Shown: one piece after another, positions 9,991 through 19,028 of the stretch
Layout of the letters: each line of letters begins with the position of its first letter
Numbering within the stretch: the first letter of the stretch is position 1
Source: Arenicellales bacterium
Lineage (GTDB): Bacteria; Pseudomonadota; Gammaproteobacteria; Arenicellales; JAHEKD01
Direction of reading: 5' to 3'
NCBI GenBank assembly: GCA_028284225.1
Contig: JANQSD010000011.1
Span: forward strand, 302,230 to 366,229
Length of the DNA stretch: 64,000 nucleotides
Notes under the pieces: model-generated
What the model saw: the letters and a program-made list of their open reading frames with translations, nothing else
Databases searched by the model: none
What the model was told of the DNA's origin: nothing
Position numbers and translations under genes: made by a program

Positions 9991-10503
9991 ACTGAGTTGA
10001 TTATTATTTCTGAACCTGATTTTGCAGTATTAATTGATAAATATCCTAGGTTTTTCAATGCATACGAGCGAAGATTCTAAATGATATTTCCATATAAAAT
10101 CTTGTTTTACTATACGGGCTGAAGTTTTAACCTCAATTCCGGTCACATTCCCATTACTTTACTTTGCTTAATCACAAAATTTACTTCGTTTTTTCTTTTA
10201 TCTCTGAAAAGTGCAGTCCCAATATTATGTTAATCAATCTTATGCTAAGATAAATCAGTTTCGTACGGGCAGCTGTTTCATAAAACTTTCAGGTAGATAG
10301 TTGACACGCTGTGTTCTGTAACAGTAACCACAATGTTAGCTTTCACTGCCTATAAACTTTGTTTGAGAATTTAAATCGTCAATCAAACTTGAAAATTGAT
10401 TTTATAGCTCTATAATCGCGCCCCAAATGAGCGCTATAGCATGTCAACAGTTTTAATTTATTTTCCAAGCAAGGCCGGTTCAATCTCCTAGTTTTCTTAA
10501 TAA
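9991..10503. other. Intergenic region between divergent glycan-related genes
   Basis: About 510 AT-rich bases with no convincing ORF or RNA gene. Promoters for both flanking divergent genes must lie here. One good plus-strand candidate is listed separately at 10389-10416. A second TTGACA at 10301 lacks a good -10 box. Confidence 0.6.
10389..10416 (+). promoter_or_regulatory. Sigma70-type promoter for the GT-C-like gene
   Basis: TTGAAA (10389-10394) and a perfect TATAAT (10411-10416) are separated by 16 bp and followed by a CG-rich start region. The predicted leader is about 80 nt. Confidence 0.55.
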
Positions 10504-12372
10504 ATGCCAGTAGCACAAAACATCAAACAAACTTATATGGGTATCGGCTTTGCCTTGATTGCAGCAGTAGGGGCATTGTTGATTGGTGAGCTGGTTTATT
10601 TAAGAGAAGTTACGACTACTGACGAAAACAGTTATTTGTTTCAGGCCTGGTTGTTTTTACAAGGTGATTTGAAGGAACAATGTCCGATTATCGTGAAGTC
10701 ATTCTTCCACAGAATGATTGTCTGTGATGAGGCATTAGGTTGGTTTTCGCGTTATCCACCATCTCACTCCATCTGGATAATGCCCGGTGTCGCTATAGGT
10801 TATCCCCACCTGATGACAGTGCTGGCTGCCTTTGTAGCGGTTTACTATTTGATCAGAACCGGTGAGAGATTAGGGGTGTCAGTGGTTGTCACAGCATGCC
10901 TGATATTAATCAGTCCATATTTTTGGCTGATGCAGGGATCCATACTGAGTCATACTTCCGGTTTGGCCGCAACAGCCATTATGGTTTGGGCTTATCTGGT
11001 CTGGTTACAAGATAAAAAGATTTTTTTTGCTGCGGTGGCTGGTTTAGCCTGGGCTTTTTTGTTTCTGAACCGAACCTATACTGCATTTTTAATTGCTATT
11101 CCATTTGCAATCGATGCATTAGTCAGATTTTACTATACGCGTAGTTGGCATAATTTTAAGGGTACCTTTGTGTTTGCCTGTTGTTCTGGAACAGGGGCGA
11201 TTTTTTTTCTGCTTTATAATTATCTGATGTCGGGTGATCCGTTCATGCCAACATACCTGCTCTATGATCCTGAAGACGGACTAGGGTTTGGTCAAAGGCA
11301 TAGTATAAAAAATGTAAGTGTAATACACACACCCCAAAAAGGCCTTGAATATATCTGGAATAACCTGACTACATTAAATGTTCGTCTCTACGGCTTTTTT
11401 GGTTCGTTGTTTGTTTTGCTTGGTTTGACGATCATTGGCTGGAAGCAAAAAATCTCTCCCATGTTTTTCTCTGCGACCTTATTGGTATGGATTGGATATG
11501 GTGCGTTCTGGTTTGAGGGCATTGGCTGGGTTGCGCCGGTTTATTGGTATGAAACATTGGTATTTATAACCTTGCTGGCCGGTATGGGAATACAAAGGTT
11601 ATTAAATAAATATCGTTCTGAGACACGCTTACCAGTATCTACAATAAGTATCTTTGTGCTGATTCTAGTTGGGGCATTTTCATTTAATACTTTTGATGCG
11701 GCAGCAGAAGAAATTACAGATAGAGTTGAGTTTAGAAGACAATATCAAAAAATAATAGAAGATGTACCTAGTAATTCTATTTTGTTATTAGGGCGGGTAC
11801 ATGAAGATATAAAAATTGAGAGATCCTTCAACCCCAATGGTGTGCAATCCGATCCGCTGATTGTAATTGACGGCCTAGGTGTTCAACATGCACTTTATTA
11901 TCTATTTCCGGATCGAGATCTTTATCGTCTCGATGGGCATGAGGGTGAGCCGGCTAAGCTTGTAGAAGATTATGATGGAAGTATACCGGTAATTTATGCT
12001 AAAAAAATGCGCGCTGATATAGGTGAGGCTGATGATAATGATTCATTTTTTGTTGCTGATGAATCTAAAGATGATATAGGCCGACTAGGATTTAATGTTC
12101 ATCAGTATTTTATTCCCGGCCGTTATCGAATAACTTTTCATGTTGAAACCTTTGGGATAGAGGGACAAGACATTGCCAGGGTTGATGTCAAAGCGGGATA
12201 CGGCTCTGAGACCTTGGCTGAGGGTTTTATCAAATCAGGTGAGACACAAGCAACGCTTGAAATCGATGTAAAAAAGGTCAAAATTGCCGAGCCAAGAGTC
12301 CATTTTATGGGTAAGGGTAAATTAATTTTTAAGAAAATCGAGATCGATTATCAACCTTTTGCTAGTGGTTGA
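10504..12372 (+). CDS. Polytopic membrane protein, GT-C glycosyltransferase-like
   Basis: A 622-residue protein with about ten hydrophobic segments in the first 400 residues and a soluble C-terminal domain of about 200 residues (EEITDRVEFRRQYQKI onward). The first loop carries an acidic TTDENSYLFQAW motif soon after membrane helix 1, which is the layout of GT-C enzymes such as ArnT/PMT-type transferases that use polyprenyl-phosphate sugars. I infer a role in transferring sugar to an envelope glycan; donor and acceptor are unknown. No Shine-Dalgarno is obvious at the first ATG, and an internal ATG at residue 12 is an alternative start. The gene is monocistronic. Confidence 0.5.
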   Translation: MPVAQNIKQTYMGIGFALIAAVGALLIGELVYLREVTTTDENSYLFQAWLFLQGDLKEQCPIIVKSFFHRMIVCDEALGWFSRYPPSHSIWIMPGVAIGYPHLMTVLAAFVAVYYLIRTGERLGVSVVVTACLILISPYFWLMQGSILSHTSGLAATAIMVWAYLVWLQDKKIFFAAVAGLAWAFLFLNRTYTAFLIAIPFAIDALVRFYYTRSWHNFKGTFVFACCSGTGAIFFLLYNYLMSGDPFMPTYLLYDPEDGLGFGQRHSIKNVSVIHTPQKGLEYIWNNLTTLNVRLYGFFGSLFVLLGLTIIGWKQKISPMFFSATLLVWIGYGAFWFEGIGWVAPVYWYETLVFITLLAGMGIQRLLNKYRSETRLPVSTISIFVLILVGAFSFNTFDAAAEEITDRVEFRRQYQKIIEDVPSNSILLLGRVHEDIKIERSFNPNGVQSDPLIVIDGLGVQHALYYLFPDRDLYRLDGHEGEPAKLVEDYDGSIPVIYAKKMRADIGEADDNDSFFVADESKDDIGRLGFNVHQYFIPGRYRITFHVETFGIEGQDIARVDVKAGYGSETLAEGFIKSGETQATLEIDVKKVKIAEPRVHFMGKGKLIFKKIEIDYQPFASG

Positions 12373-12674
12373 AAATGGGCCTTGGCAGCAATGACTGGTG
12401 TGTGAGCACGCCCCCTAGTTGCAAAATTAAACTTAATTAATGTAAATGATAACTAATGTTGCAGTTTCGATTAAGTCAATGAATTAATCAAGGCAGTTCA
12501 CTATAATCAATATTCATTGTACAGGTAACGTTGTTACAGCAAGGAGTTCACTAAATGCTGTCAGATAGTCAAAGGGGTTGACATGATCTAAGGGGTAAGT
12601 ATGCAATCCTTGCTGATATGCATTGAGTGGTAAAGCCGGTCTGATAAATCAGGCCGGCTTTTCCATTTGTGCAC
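12373..12674. other. Intergenic region with an orphan promoter-terminator unit
   Basis: Contains a TATAAT at 12502-12507, two tiny ORFs with good Shine-Dalgarno sites (AAGGAG before an ATG near 12555, AAGGGG before the ATG near 12600) and the terminator at 12632-12662. It could encode a small RNA or leader peptides, but nothing here is recognised. Confidence 0.35.
12632..12662. terminator. Intrinsic terminator
   Basis: Long hairpin: AAAGCCGG pairs with CCGGCTTT, extended by CTGAT/ATCAG around a small loop, followed by Ts. It lies between a plus-strand region and the 3' end of the minus-strand oxygenase gene, so it can serve both directions. Confidence 0.85.
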
Positions 12675-13466
12675 TTATAGATTATTCAGCCACTGTTCCG
12701 GTCCCACAGTTTCAGGCCGAAAATAGCAAATCATGCGACCATCACTACTAGCTATCGCATCTTGTTGCCAGGGCGAAACGCCATGTAATGCGAGTCTGTG
12801 AATTAAATAACATTCTCCTGGTCTGGCGAAGACCTCAACCCGTTCGCAGTCAGCAAATATCAGTCGGCGCGCTTGCTGATAACAGTCGGTTATATCAATA
12901 TCGCCCCAGGCTTCAGTAGCAGAGCCTGAGTAAATCCGTTTGAATGTCTGGCGAATTATTTCATGCGAACCCTGCCATACTACCAGAGGCGAAGCCCCTT
13001 GACTGGTTTCGACTAATGGGATGCCCAAGATAAACCCATGATGTTCCCGCAAGTGTCTGCGCCGCTCGGGACCTCCAGGTAGCAGCCCGTCAACATGAGC
13101 GGCATCGCGCTTAAGCCGATAAGAAAATGCGGCGTTTGATTCTGACGCCATGGGTTTGGGATAGCCAGGGTAGCAAACTGAAACTTGGCCGGCGTCCCAA
13201 GATATGTTTTGAAAACCTAATTCCTTATCTATGAAGTCAATACACTCACCGGCAATACTAGGGCCATTATCTACTGAACCATTTTCATCATTATTTAAAA
13301 CATTAACGCCTGCAAACCAGGTGCCGCCGCAGCGTAACCATTGTTGATTGTCGGTTGCATTAATAGCCTTTCTTGCATAAGGCAGGGCATGTTGTACCCA
13401 TTGATATAAGCTTGAATCGAATGGAAATCGTATCCAGCTTTTTTGAAAATAGTCGTCTGAGTTCAT
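12675..13466 (-). CDS. 2-oxoglutarate/Fe(II)-dependent dioxygenase, phytanoyl-CoA hydroxylase-like
   Basis: A 263-residue protein with a likely iron triad: His and Asp in AAHVDGLLPG near residue 120 and the distal His in LIHRLALHGVSPW near 225, followed by an Arg-containing strand (GRMICYFRPE) that could bind 2-oxoglutarate. This arrangement matches the PhyH-like double-stranded beta-helix dioxygenases. The substrate is unknown. I used the ATG at 13466 rather than the upstream in-frame start at 13526, because the extra 20 residues (MPLLSRSIRRG...) are basic and not typical. The gene is alone on the minus strand between two plus-strand genes. Confidence 0.6.
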   Translation of the reverse strand: MNSDDYFQKSWIRFPFDSSLYQWVQHALPYARKAINATDNQQWLRCGGTWFAGVNVLNNDENGSVDNGPSIAGECIDFIDKELGFQNISWDAGQVSVCYPGYPKPMASESNAAFSYRLKRDAAHVDGLLPGGPERRRHLREHHGFILGIPLVETSQGASPLVVWQGSHEIIRQTFKRIYSGSATEAWGDIDITDCYQQARRLIFADCERVEVFARPGECYLIHRLALHGVSPWQQDAIASSDGRMICYFRPETVGPEQWLNNL

Positions 13467-13704
13467 AATGGTTCGTCCATATGGCGTGACTATACCACGC
13501 CGTATGCTTCGACTGAGCAAAGGCAACTACTTCTCCACTTTCGCAACAATTTAGATGGAGTATTTAAACTTAGTTTTAAACCTTTTACTTGGTTATCCTT
13601 GCTGACATATCGCTGTGAATGCCAAGGTTAACCTCTTGAGATTTGAGTTAAATCGGTTACAGTGCTGTCATGAATAATCGAACCAAAATCGAAAGCCCCA
13701 AGAT

Positions 13705-14490
13705 ATGCTCAAAACATACGCCGCATTAGTTGAATATGACGGGTCGCAATTTAGGGGCTGGCAATTGCAAAAAGGTGTTGAAACTGTGCAGCAAGCTGTC
13801 GAATCGGCCATTAGTAAAGTTGCGGATGAACCCTCGCGTGTACATTGTGCAGGACGCACTGATACCGGCGTTCATGCCACCGGTCAGGTGATTCATTTTC
13901 AAACCAATAAACAGCGAGATGGTTATTCATGGTTGCGAGGGATTAATTCGAATTTACCTAAAAGTGTATCCATGCCCTGGATCAAGGAAGTCGATAATGA
14001 TTTTCATGCCCGTTTTAGTGCAGTCAGCCGACAATATCGTTATATTTTTTACCTGCGCCGAATCAGCCCGGCGATTTTGAAAAATTATGTGACTTGGGAA
14101 TATCGAAATCTGGATATATTTCGTATGCGTAAAGCTGCTCAGTACCTCATAGGCACACATGATTTTAATGCTTATCGTGCTGTTGCCTGTCAAGCTAAAA
14201 GTCCGGTGCGCACTGTTGAATATATTGATATTCATCAACAACGCGAGTTCATTTATTTTGATATTAAAGCTGATGGGTTTTTACAGCATATGGTACGTAA
14301 TATAGCAGGCGTCCTGGCCGCAATTGGTTGCGATGAAAAGTCCATTTTTTGGGCTAAAGAAATACTTGAAAGCAAAGATCGAACTCAAGGCGGAGTTACT
14401 GCATCACCCAACGGATTGTATCTGACCAAGGTGAATTACGCAGATGAATTCAACATTCCAGACACATTAACATTGCCAAGTTTTTGGTGA
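13705..14490 (+). CDS. truA: tRNA pseudouridine(38-40) synthase
   Basis: A 261-residue TruA. The catalytic Asp is in the family motif CAGRTDTGVHATGQV (near residue 53). YDGSQFRGWQLQ at the N-terminus and FLQHMVRNIAG near the C-terminus are also diagnostic. It isomerises uridines 38-40 in the anticodon arm of many tRNAs. In many gammaproteobacteria truA is directly followed by trpF. Here about 5.9 kb of catabolic and transport genes separate them. The D-2-hydroxyacid dehydrogenase begins 10 bases after its stop. Confidence 0.96.
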   Translation: MLKTYAALVEYDGSQFRGWQLQKGVETVQQAVESAISKVADEPSRVHCAGRTDTGVHATGQVIHFQTNKQRDGYSWLRGINSNLPKSVSMPWIKEVDNDFHARFSAVSRQYRYIFYLRRISPAILKNYVTWEYRNLDIFRMRKAAQYLIGTHDFNAYRAVACQAKSPVRTVEYIDIHQQREFIYFDIKADGFLQHMVRNIAGVLAAIGCDEKSIFWAKEILESKDRTQGGVTASPNGLYLTKVNYADEFNIPDTLTLPSFW

Positions 14491-14500
14491 AGGAGAAATA

Positions 14501-15469
14501 ATGCCAACAGACTCTCGTATTTTCGTTACCCGTAAGTTGCCGGATAATGTCGAAGCACGATTAGCCCGTGATTATGACTGTAACTTTAACCCTGAGGACA
14601 AGCTTTACAGCAGTGCTGAATTAGTTGATGGTGCTCAAGGTTGTGATGCCATTTTATGTTGCCATACCGAGCAGTTTAATGCGGACGTCATTAATCAATT
14701 ACCGAGTACGATAAAAGCGATTGCCAATTTTTCTGTTGGTGTTGATCATTGTGATCTCAGCGCAGCAAAGGGAAAGGGCATTATTGTGACCAATACCCCC
14801 GATGTGCTCAGTGATGCAACGGCTGAAATAGCCATCTTGTGCATGCTGGGTGCCGCCCGACGGGCTGGCGAGGGGTTGAAAATGGTTAGCCAGAATCAAT
14901 GGCATGACTGGAACCCTACTTTTATGTTGGGTAAGCAAGTAACGGGTAAACGTTTTGCCGTGATTGGCATGGGCCGTGTTGGTCAGATAGCTGCCCGCCG
15001 GGCCAAAGGGTTTGATATGCAAGTGCATTATCATAACAGGCGGCGGCTTGATGCTGACGCTGAAAACGGTGCAATTTATCATGACTCCGTAGAAAGCCTG
15101 CTTGCAGTGGCAGATGTATTATCGTTACATTGCCCGGCGACCCCTGAATCCAGTGGATTGCTTAATGCTGAGAAAATTGCGTTGTTACCTGAAGGCGCTA
15201 TTGTGGTGAACACCGCTCGTGGAGCAGTAGTGGACGATGATGCACTTATTAGTGCACTTAAATCCGAGAAAGTCTATGCAGCAGGCCTGGATGTATTTAA
15301 CGGAGAACCCAGCCATATCCATCCCGAATATCGTGACTTAAGCAACGTGTTTTTATTACCCCATTTGGGCAGTGCAACGATTGAAACCCGTGATGCAATG
15401 GGCTATCGGGCCCTGGATAATCTGGATGCAATTTTTAGTGGCGGTGAACCACAAGATAGGGTTGCTTAA
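14501..15469 (+). CDS. D-2-hydroxyacid dehydrogenase (glyoxylate/hydroxypyruvate reductase type)
   Basis: A 322-residue NAD(P)H-dependent dehydrogenase of the D-isomer family. The nucleotide loop is VIGMGRVGQIAARRAKGF (about 151-168). The catalytic residues are Arg in NTARGAVVDDD, Glu in DVFNGEPS and His in LPHLGSATIETR. It resembles D-glycerate dehydrogenase/glyoxylate reductase (GyaR/GhrB) enzymes, which interconvert glyoxylate and glycolate, or hydroxypyruvate and glycerate. A clear AGGAGAAATA ribosome site precedes the ATG. It follows truA closely and may be co-transcribed with it. The link to glcDEF 8 kb upstream is functional inference only. Confidence 0.85.
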   Translation: MPTDSRIFVTRKLPDNVEARLARDYDCNFNPEDKLYSSAELVDGAQGCDAILCCHTEQFNADVINQLPSTIKAIANFSVGVDHCDLSAAKGKGIIVTNTPDVLSDATAEIAILCMLGAARRAGEGLKMVSQNQWHDWNPTFMLGKQVTGKRFAVIGMGRVGQIAARRAKGFDMQVHYHNRRRLDADAENGAIYHDSVESLLAVADVLSLHCPATPESSGLLNAEKIALLPEGAIVVNTARGAVVDDDALISALKSEKVYAAGLDVFNGEPSHIHPEYRDLSNVFLLPHLGSATIETRDAMGYRALDNLDAIFSGGEPQDRVA

Positions 15470-15470
15470 T

Positions 15471-15644
15471 CTATTCTGCCTCGGGATTTTTTATAGTATC
15501 CTGAAACCAGGCATACCAAGCTCCAATCAGTACTATTATCACAATACACCAAAATGGAATTTTGCCGATTGAAGCAGCCAGACCAATTAAAAAACAACTA
15601 AGTACCAGCGTCCCTAAAAATCCGGCCAGGGTTTCATTTCTCAT
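15471..15644 (-). CDS. Small two-helix membrane protein
   Basis: A 57-residue ORF, MRNETLAGFLG..., with two hydrophobic segments (LGTLVLSCFLIGLAA and FWCIVIIVLIGAWYAWF) separated by a short GKIP turn. It overlaps the end of the amidase gene by 11 bases and is probably translated by coupling. An upstream in-frame start at 15659 would add five residues. I recognise no family. The arrangement downstream of amidase and the TRAP genes suggests a member of the same operon. Confidence 0.5.
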   Translation of the reverse strand: MRNETLAGFLGTLVLSCFLIGLAASIGKIPFWCIVIIVLIGAWYAWFQDTIKNPEAE

Positions 15645-16980
15645 TGTCTGCCTCTGCATTAACGAATTGATTTAACCAGTTTGCACTACGTAATAAGCGT
15701 GCATCATCATACTGTTGCCCAACTAATTGTACCCCAATCGGCAGCCCGGTTTCACCTTCAAGCAATGGCAAGTTAATAGTGGGAACGCCGCAGAAGCTCC
15801 ATGGGGCACAAAATGTCGGATCCCCGGTTGAGTCAAGACCTTTTGGCGCTTCGCCTATTGCTGCGGGAGTAATCAGTGCATCATAGCTAAAAAATAATTC
15901 ATTTAGAATTGAATTAAGATATTGACGTTGGTGTTTCGCTTGTAAATACAGTTTGGCTGTAACTTCACGTCCACGTTCGATTTGAGCACACAAGCTGGTA
16001 CTAATGATGTCTTTACCCTTTTGATATATAGCGTCATAGTAGGTTGCAATTTCAGCATCATTGACAGTTTGTATGTAATCCCAAACCTGATTAAACGAAG
16101 AATGTAGCTCAATCACATCAACTCTATCGCCCAATAGTTCAGCAATTTGTTCAAATCCGGCTTGGGTGGCGGTTTCAGCTTTGTACCAGGCTGCCGTTTT
16201 AATCAATGCAAATTTAGGCGGTACCGGTGCTTGCTGATGACTGGTTTTGAGCAGAGCCGGTGCTACAGCAGTGTTGATGGAGGCTTTGTCTTCGTCATGC
16301 GAGCCGATCAACATTTCAGCGAGTAATGCAGTGTCTTCGATATTGCGGGTGAAAACACCGACTTGATCTAAAAACGGTGATTGATTCAAAATACCTTGCC
16401 GGGGAATCAAGCCATAAGTCGGCTTAAAACCGACTACACCACAAAATGATGCAGGTCGAATAACGGACCCATTCGTTTGTGTGCCTAATGCACCCGGAAC
16501 CATGTAAGCGGCTACAGCTGCGGCGCTGCCACTCGAAGAGCCGCCTGGTGTATGACCAGAATTATGTGGATTGCGGGTTTTGCCGGGGGTAAACGTAGCC
16601 AACTCGGCTGTTACGGTTTTCCCCATGATGATCGCGCCATGTTGTTTTAATCGTTTAGCGACGAATGAATCCTGTCTGGCAATACTGCCTTTAAACAATT
16701 CACAACCGTTTTCGGTGGGCATTCCGGCACTATCAATAATGTCTTTTAAGCCGATAGGAATGCCGTGCAATGGTCCGGTGGATTTACCTTTGCGCCTATC
16801 GGTATCCGATTTTTGTGCCTGCTTTAGAGCATAATCATGGTTGATATAAGCCCATGCTTGAATTTGTGATTCAAATTGGTCGATTCGATTCAGGCAGTCT
16901 AGAACCAATTCCTTGGCACTGACTTCACCTTTATTTAATATTGAAACAGCTTCACTAATGCCAAGAGAGTGTAAGGCCAT
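15634..16980 (-). CDS. Amidase (amidase signature family)
   Basis: A 448-residue amidase-signature hydrolase. The Ser-cisSer-Lys triad is visible: Lys in GIPIGLKDIIDSAG (near residue 79), the cis-Ser and nucleophile in GHTPGGSSSGSAAAVAA (about 142-158), followed by GALGTQTNGSVIRPASFCG. It probably releases ammonia from a small amide or ureide. Members of this size include AtzE/GatA-like and Asp-tRNA-independent catabolic amidases; gatB/gatC are absent, so a GatA role is unlikely. Its ATG lies three bases after the TRAP large permease stop, which implies that the transporter imports its substrate. Confidence 0.85.
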   Translation of the reverse strand: MALHSLGISEAVSILNKGEVSAKELVLDCLNRIDQFESQIQAWAYINHDYALKQAQKSDTDRRKGKSTGPLHGIPIGLKDIIDSAGMPTENGCELFKGSIARQDSFVAKRLKQHGAIIMGKTVTAELATFTPGKTRNPHNSGHTPGGSSSGSAAAVAAYMVPGALGTQTNGSVIRPASFCGVVGFKPTYGLIPRQGILNQSPFLDQVGVFTRNIEDTALLAEMLIGSHDEDKASINTAVAPALLKTSHQQAPVPPKFALIKTAAWYKAETATQAGFEQIAELLGDRVDVIELHSSFNQVWDYIQTVNDAEIATYYDAIYQKGKDIISTSLCAQIERGREVTAKLYLQAKHQRQYLNSILNELFFSYDALITPAAIGEAPKGLDSTGDPTFCAPWSFCGVPTINLPLLEGETGLPIGVQLVGQQYDDARLLRSANWLNQFVNAEADNEK

Positions 16981-16983
16981 TGT

Positions 16984-18345
16984 TTATTGTGACGGTAGTT
17001 CGCCGAAAAAATAATCAGGTAACCACAATGCTACTTCGGGGAATATATAAATGATAACCATGGTGAAAATGACGATTGCCAGATAAGGCATGATGCCACG
17101 GAAAATATCAACCAGTTGAATATAAGACGGCGCTACGCCTTTCAAATAATAGGCCGACATGGCCATCGGCGGAGTTAAAAAAGACGTTTGTAAGTTCAGT
17201 GCAATCAACATGGCGAATAAATATGGGTTCACATTGAACGTATCCAGCATGGGCAAAAATATCGGCACAAAAATAATCAGTATTTCCGTCCACTCAAGTG
17301 GCCAGCCGAGTAAGAAAATAATCACTTGGGCGAGAATCAGGAAACCGACTGTTCCCAGGCTCAGGCTTAAAATCCAGTGTTCGATCAAAGCATGACCACC
17401 AAGATAAGAAAACACGGATGCAAATGTCCAGGAACCGACAAATAGCCAGCAAACCATGGCCGAAGTTTTAGCCGTTAAATAAACAGATTCTTTAAAACGC
17501 TCCCAGGTGAGTGAACGATAGACAAGTGCCAACAATAAACCGCCCATAGCACCGACACCGGCAGCCTCGGCCGGTGTTGCCAGACCAAATAAAATACAGC
17601 CTAAAACTGAAAGAATCAGCAAGGCCAGCGGTATTACCGAAGTGAGAACCTGCAAAATAATTTTGCCCGCAGGCGGTACATCCTCTTCCCGGGGCTTGGG
17701 TGCCAAGGAGGGGTTCAGTGCCGCACGTACAATCACATAAAGCATATAAAACCCGGCTAATAATAAACCCGGAAACATGGCAGCAGCATATAAGCGTAGT
17801 GGAGACAACTCGGCGATAGCTGCGTAAACAATTAGCATAATACTAGGCGGGATTAAAATTCCAAGACAACCTCCGGCACAGATTACGCCCGAGGCGAAGC
17901 GCTGGTCATAACCGGCTTTTAGCATGGCTGGAAAGGCCAGCATGCCCATCAAAGTTACCACAGCCCCAATAATTCCAGTCGCAGTCGCAAAGATTGCGCA
18001 AGTCGCTAATGCAGCGACTGCCATCGAACCTGGCAAGTGTCTGGCGGCAAGTTGTAAGGAAAAAAACAGGCGGTTGACTATGTTGGCACGCTCAACGATA
18101 TAACCCATAAATAAAAATAACGGAATGGCCACCAACACATCGTTGGACATGACTGAGAAAGTATTTTGAACCGTTAAGTCGAAGATACGATTATCAAAAA
18201 CCGTATCCATGCGTAGCGGATCATAGTAAGCGTAATACCCAAATGCCAGCCCCATGGCCAATAGAGTGAAAGCAATTGGAAAACCAAGCAAGACCATGAA
18301 AATAAACAGGCCTAACATTAAAATAGCGATTTGCGGATCAGTCAT
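16984..18345 (-). CDS. dctM: TRAP transporter large permease (DctM type)
   Basis: A 453-residue polytopic permease with about 12 hydrophobic segments. Family signatures include GFPIAFTLLAMGLAFG at the N-terminus, VIGAVVTLMGMLAFPAMLKAGYD, and SIMLIVYA. It is the ion-coupled subunit of a tripartite ATP-independent periplasmic transporter. Its start overlaps the small-permease stop by eight bases. Long relatives of this length accompany TakP-type binding proteins for 2-oxo acids or related carboxylates. Confidence 0.92.
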   Translation of the reverse strand: MTDPQIAILMLGLFIFMVLLGFPIAFTLLAMGLAFGYYAYYDPLRMDTVFDNRIFDLTVQNTFSVMSNDVLVAIPLFLFMGYIVERANIVNRLFFSLQLAARHLPGSMAVAALATCAIFATATGIIGAVVTLMGMLAFPAMLKAGYDQRFASGVICAGGCLGILIPPSIMLIVYAAIAELSPLRLYAAAMFPGLLLAGFYMLYVIVRAALNPSLAPKPREEDVPPAGKIILQVLTSVIPLALLILSVLGCILFGLATPAEAAGVGAMGGLLLALVYRSLTWERFKESVYLTAKTSAMVCWLFVGSWTFASVFSYLGGHALIEHWILSLSLGTVGFLILAQVIIFLLGWPLEWTEILIIFVPIFLPMLDTFNVNPYLFAMLIALNLQTSFLTPPMAMSAYYLKGVAPSYIQLVDIFRGIMPYLAIVIFTMVIIYIFPEVALWLPDYFFGELPSQ

Positions 18346-18922
18346 TGGCCTGGCTTTCCCTGTCTTCTTGTTGATGCATTAATGCGGTTTCTGTTTCTTC
18401 TACATCGTGCATTCTTGGCGGCCATTTGCCATCGCGAATGCACATGATGCAGCGAATTGATTCGGCCAGGCCCTGCAGGAAAATTAAAAATCCGGCAATT
18501 GGAATCAGAGTCTTAAAGAAATAAATTTGAATGCGGGCAGGGCTGCTCCAGCTAACCTCCTTGTAAAACCAGGAGTCCTTGGCAAAACCATAACCATACC
18601 AGGTCAAGGCAAAAACAGCCGGTAGTAAAAACAGTATATAAAGTGCCAGATCCACTGATGCCTGAGTTCTGGGTGACATTAATCGATACAGAACGTCACC
18701 GCGCACGTGGGCATCTTGGGCTAATGCGTAAGCGCCGGCCATCACAAATAGAGAACCGTACATTTGCACACTCATATCAAAGGCCCACACAGTAGGGGCA
18801 TTTAAAACGTAACGTACAAATACTTCATAACAGGTTGCAAAGGTAAGAACGACTACACACCAGGCGAAGGCTTTACCAACCCAAACGCTGAGTGAATCAA
18901 CAAAATGTAAAAATTTATCCAT
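18338..18922 (-). CDS. dctQ: TRAP transporter small permease (DctQ type)
   Basis: A 194-residue protein with four hydrophobic helices, starting MDKFLHFVDSLSVWVGKAFAW and containing ATCYEVFVRYVLNAPTVWAFD, the DctQ signature (E-V-x-x-R-Y-x-x-N-x-P-T-x-W). It pairs with the large permease. A hairpin between this gene and dctP probably reduces or stabilises transcript flow across the gap. Confidence 0.92.
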   Translation of the reverse strand: MDKFLHFVDSLSVWVGKAFAWCVVVLTFATCYEVFVRYVLNAPTVWAFDMSVQMYGSLFVMAGAYALAQDAHVRGDVLYRLMSPRTQASVDLALYILFLLPAVFALTWYGYGFAKDSWFYKEVSWSSPARIQIYFFKTLIPIAGFLIFLQGLAESIRCIMCIRDGKWPPRMHDVEETETALMHQQEDRESQAND

Positions 18923-18985
18923 AACTGCTTAAGACAAACCCGACGTTGCCTTTGTTTAGATTATACGTATTTGTCAGACAAACAA

Positions 18986-19014
18986 AACCGGAGATCCAGG
19001 GCAGATCTCCGGTT
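18986..19014 (-). terminator. Intercistronic hairpin between dctP and dctQ
   Basis: An 11-bp perfect stem (AACCGGAGATC / GATCTCCGGTT) with a 7-nt loop, followed on the minus strand by TTTTGTTTG. It lies inside the TRAP operon and most likely acts as a partial terminator or a 3'-end protector that raises binding-protein mRNA over permease mRNA. Confidence 0.75.
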
Positions 19015-19028
19015 ATCGATTGATTAAT

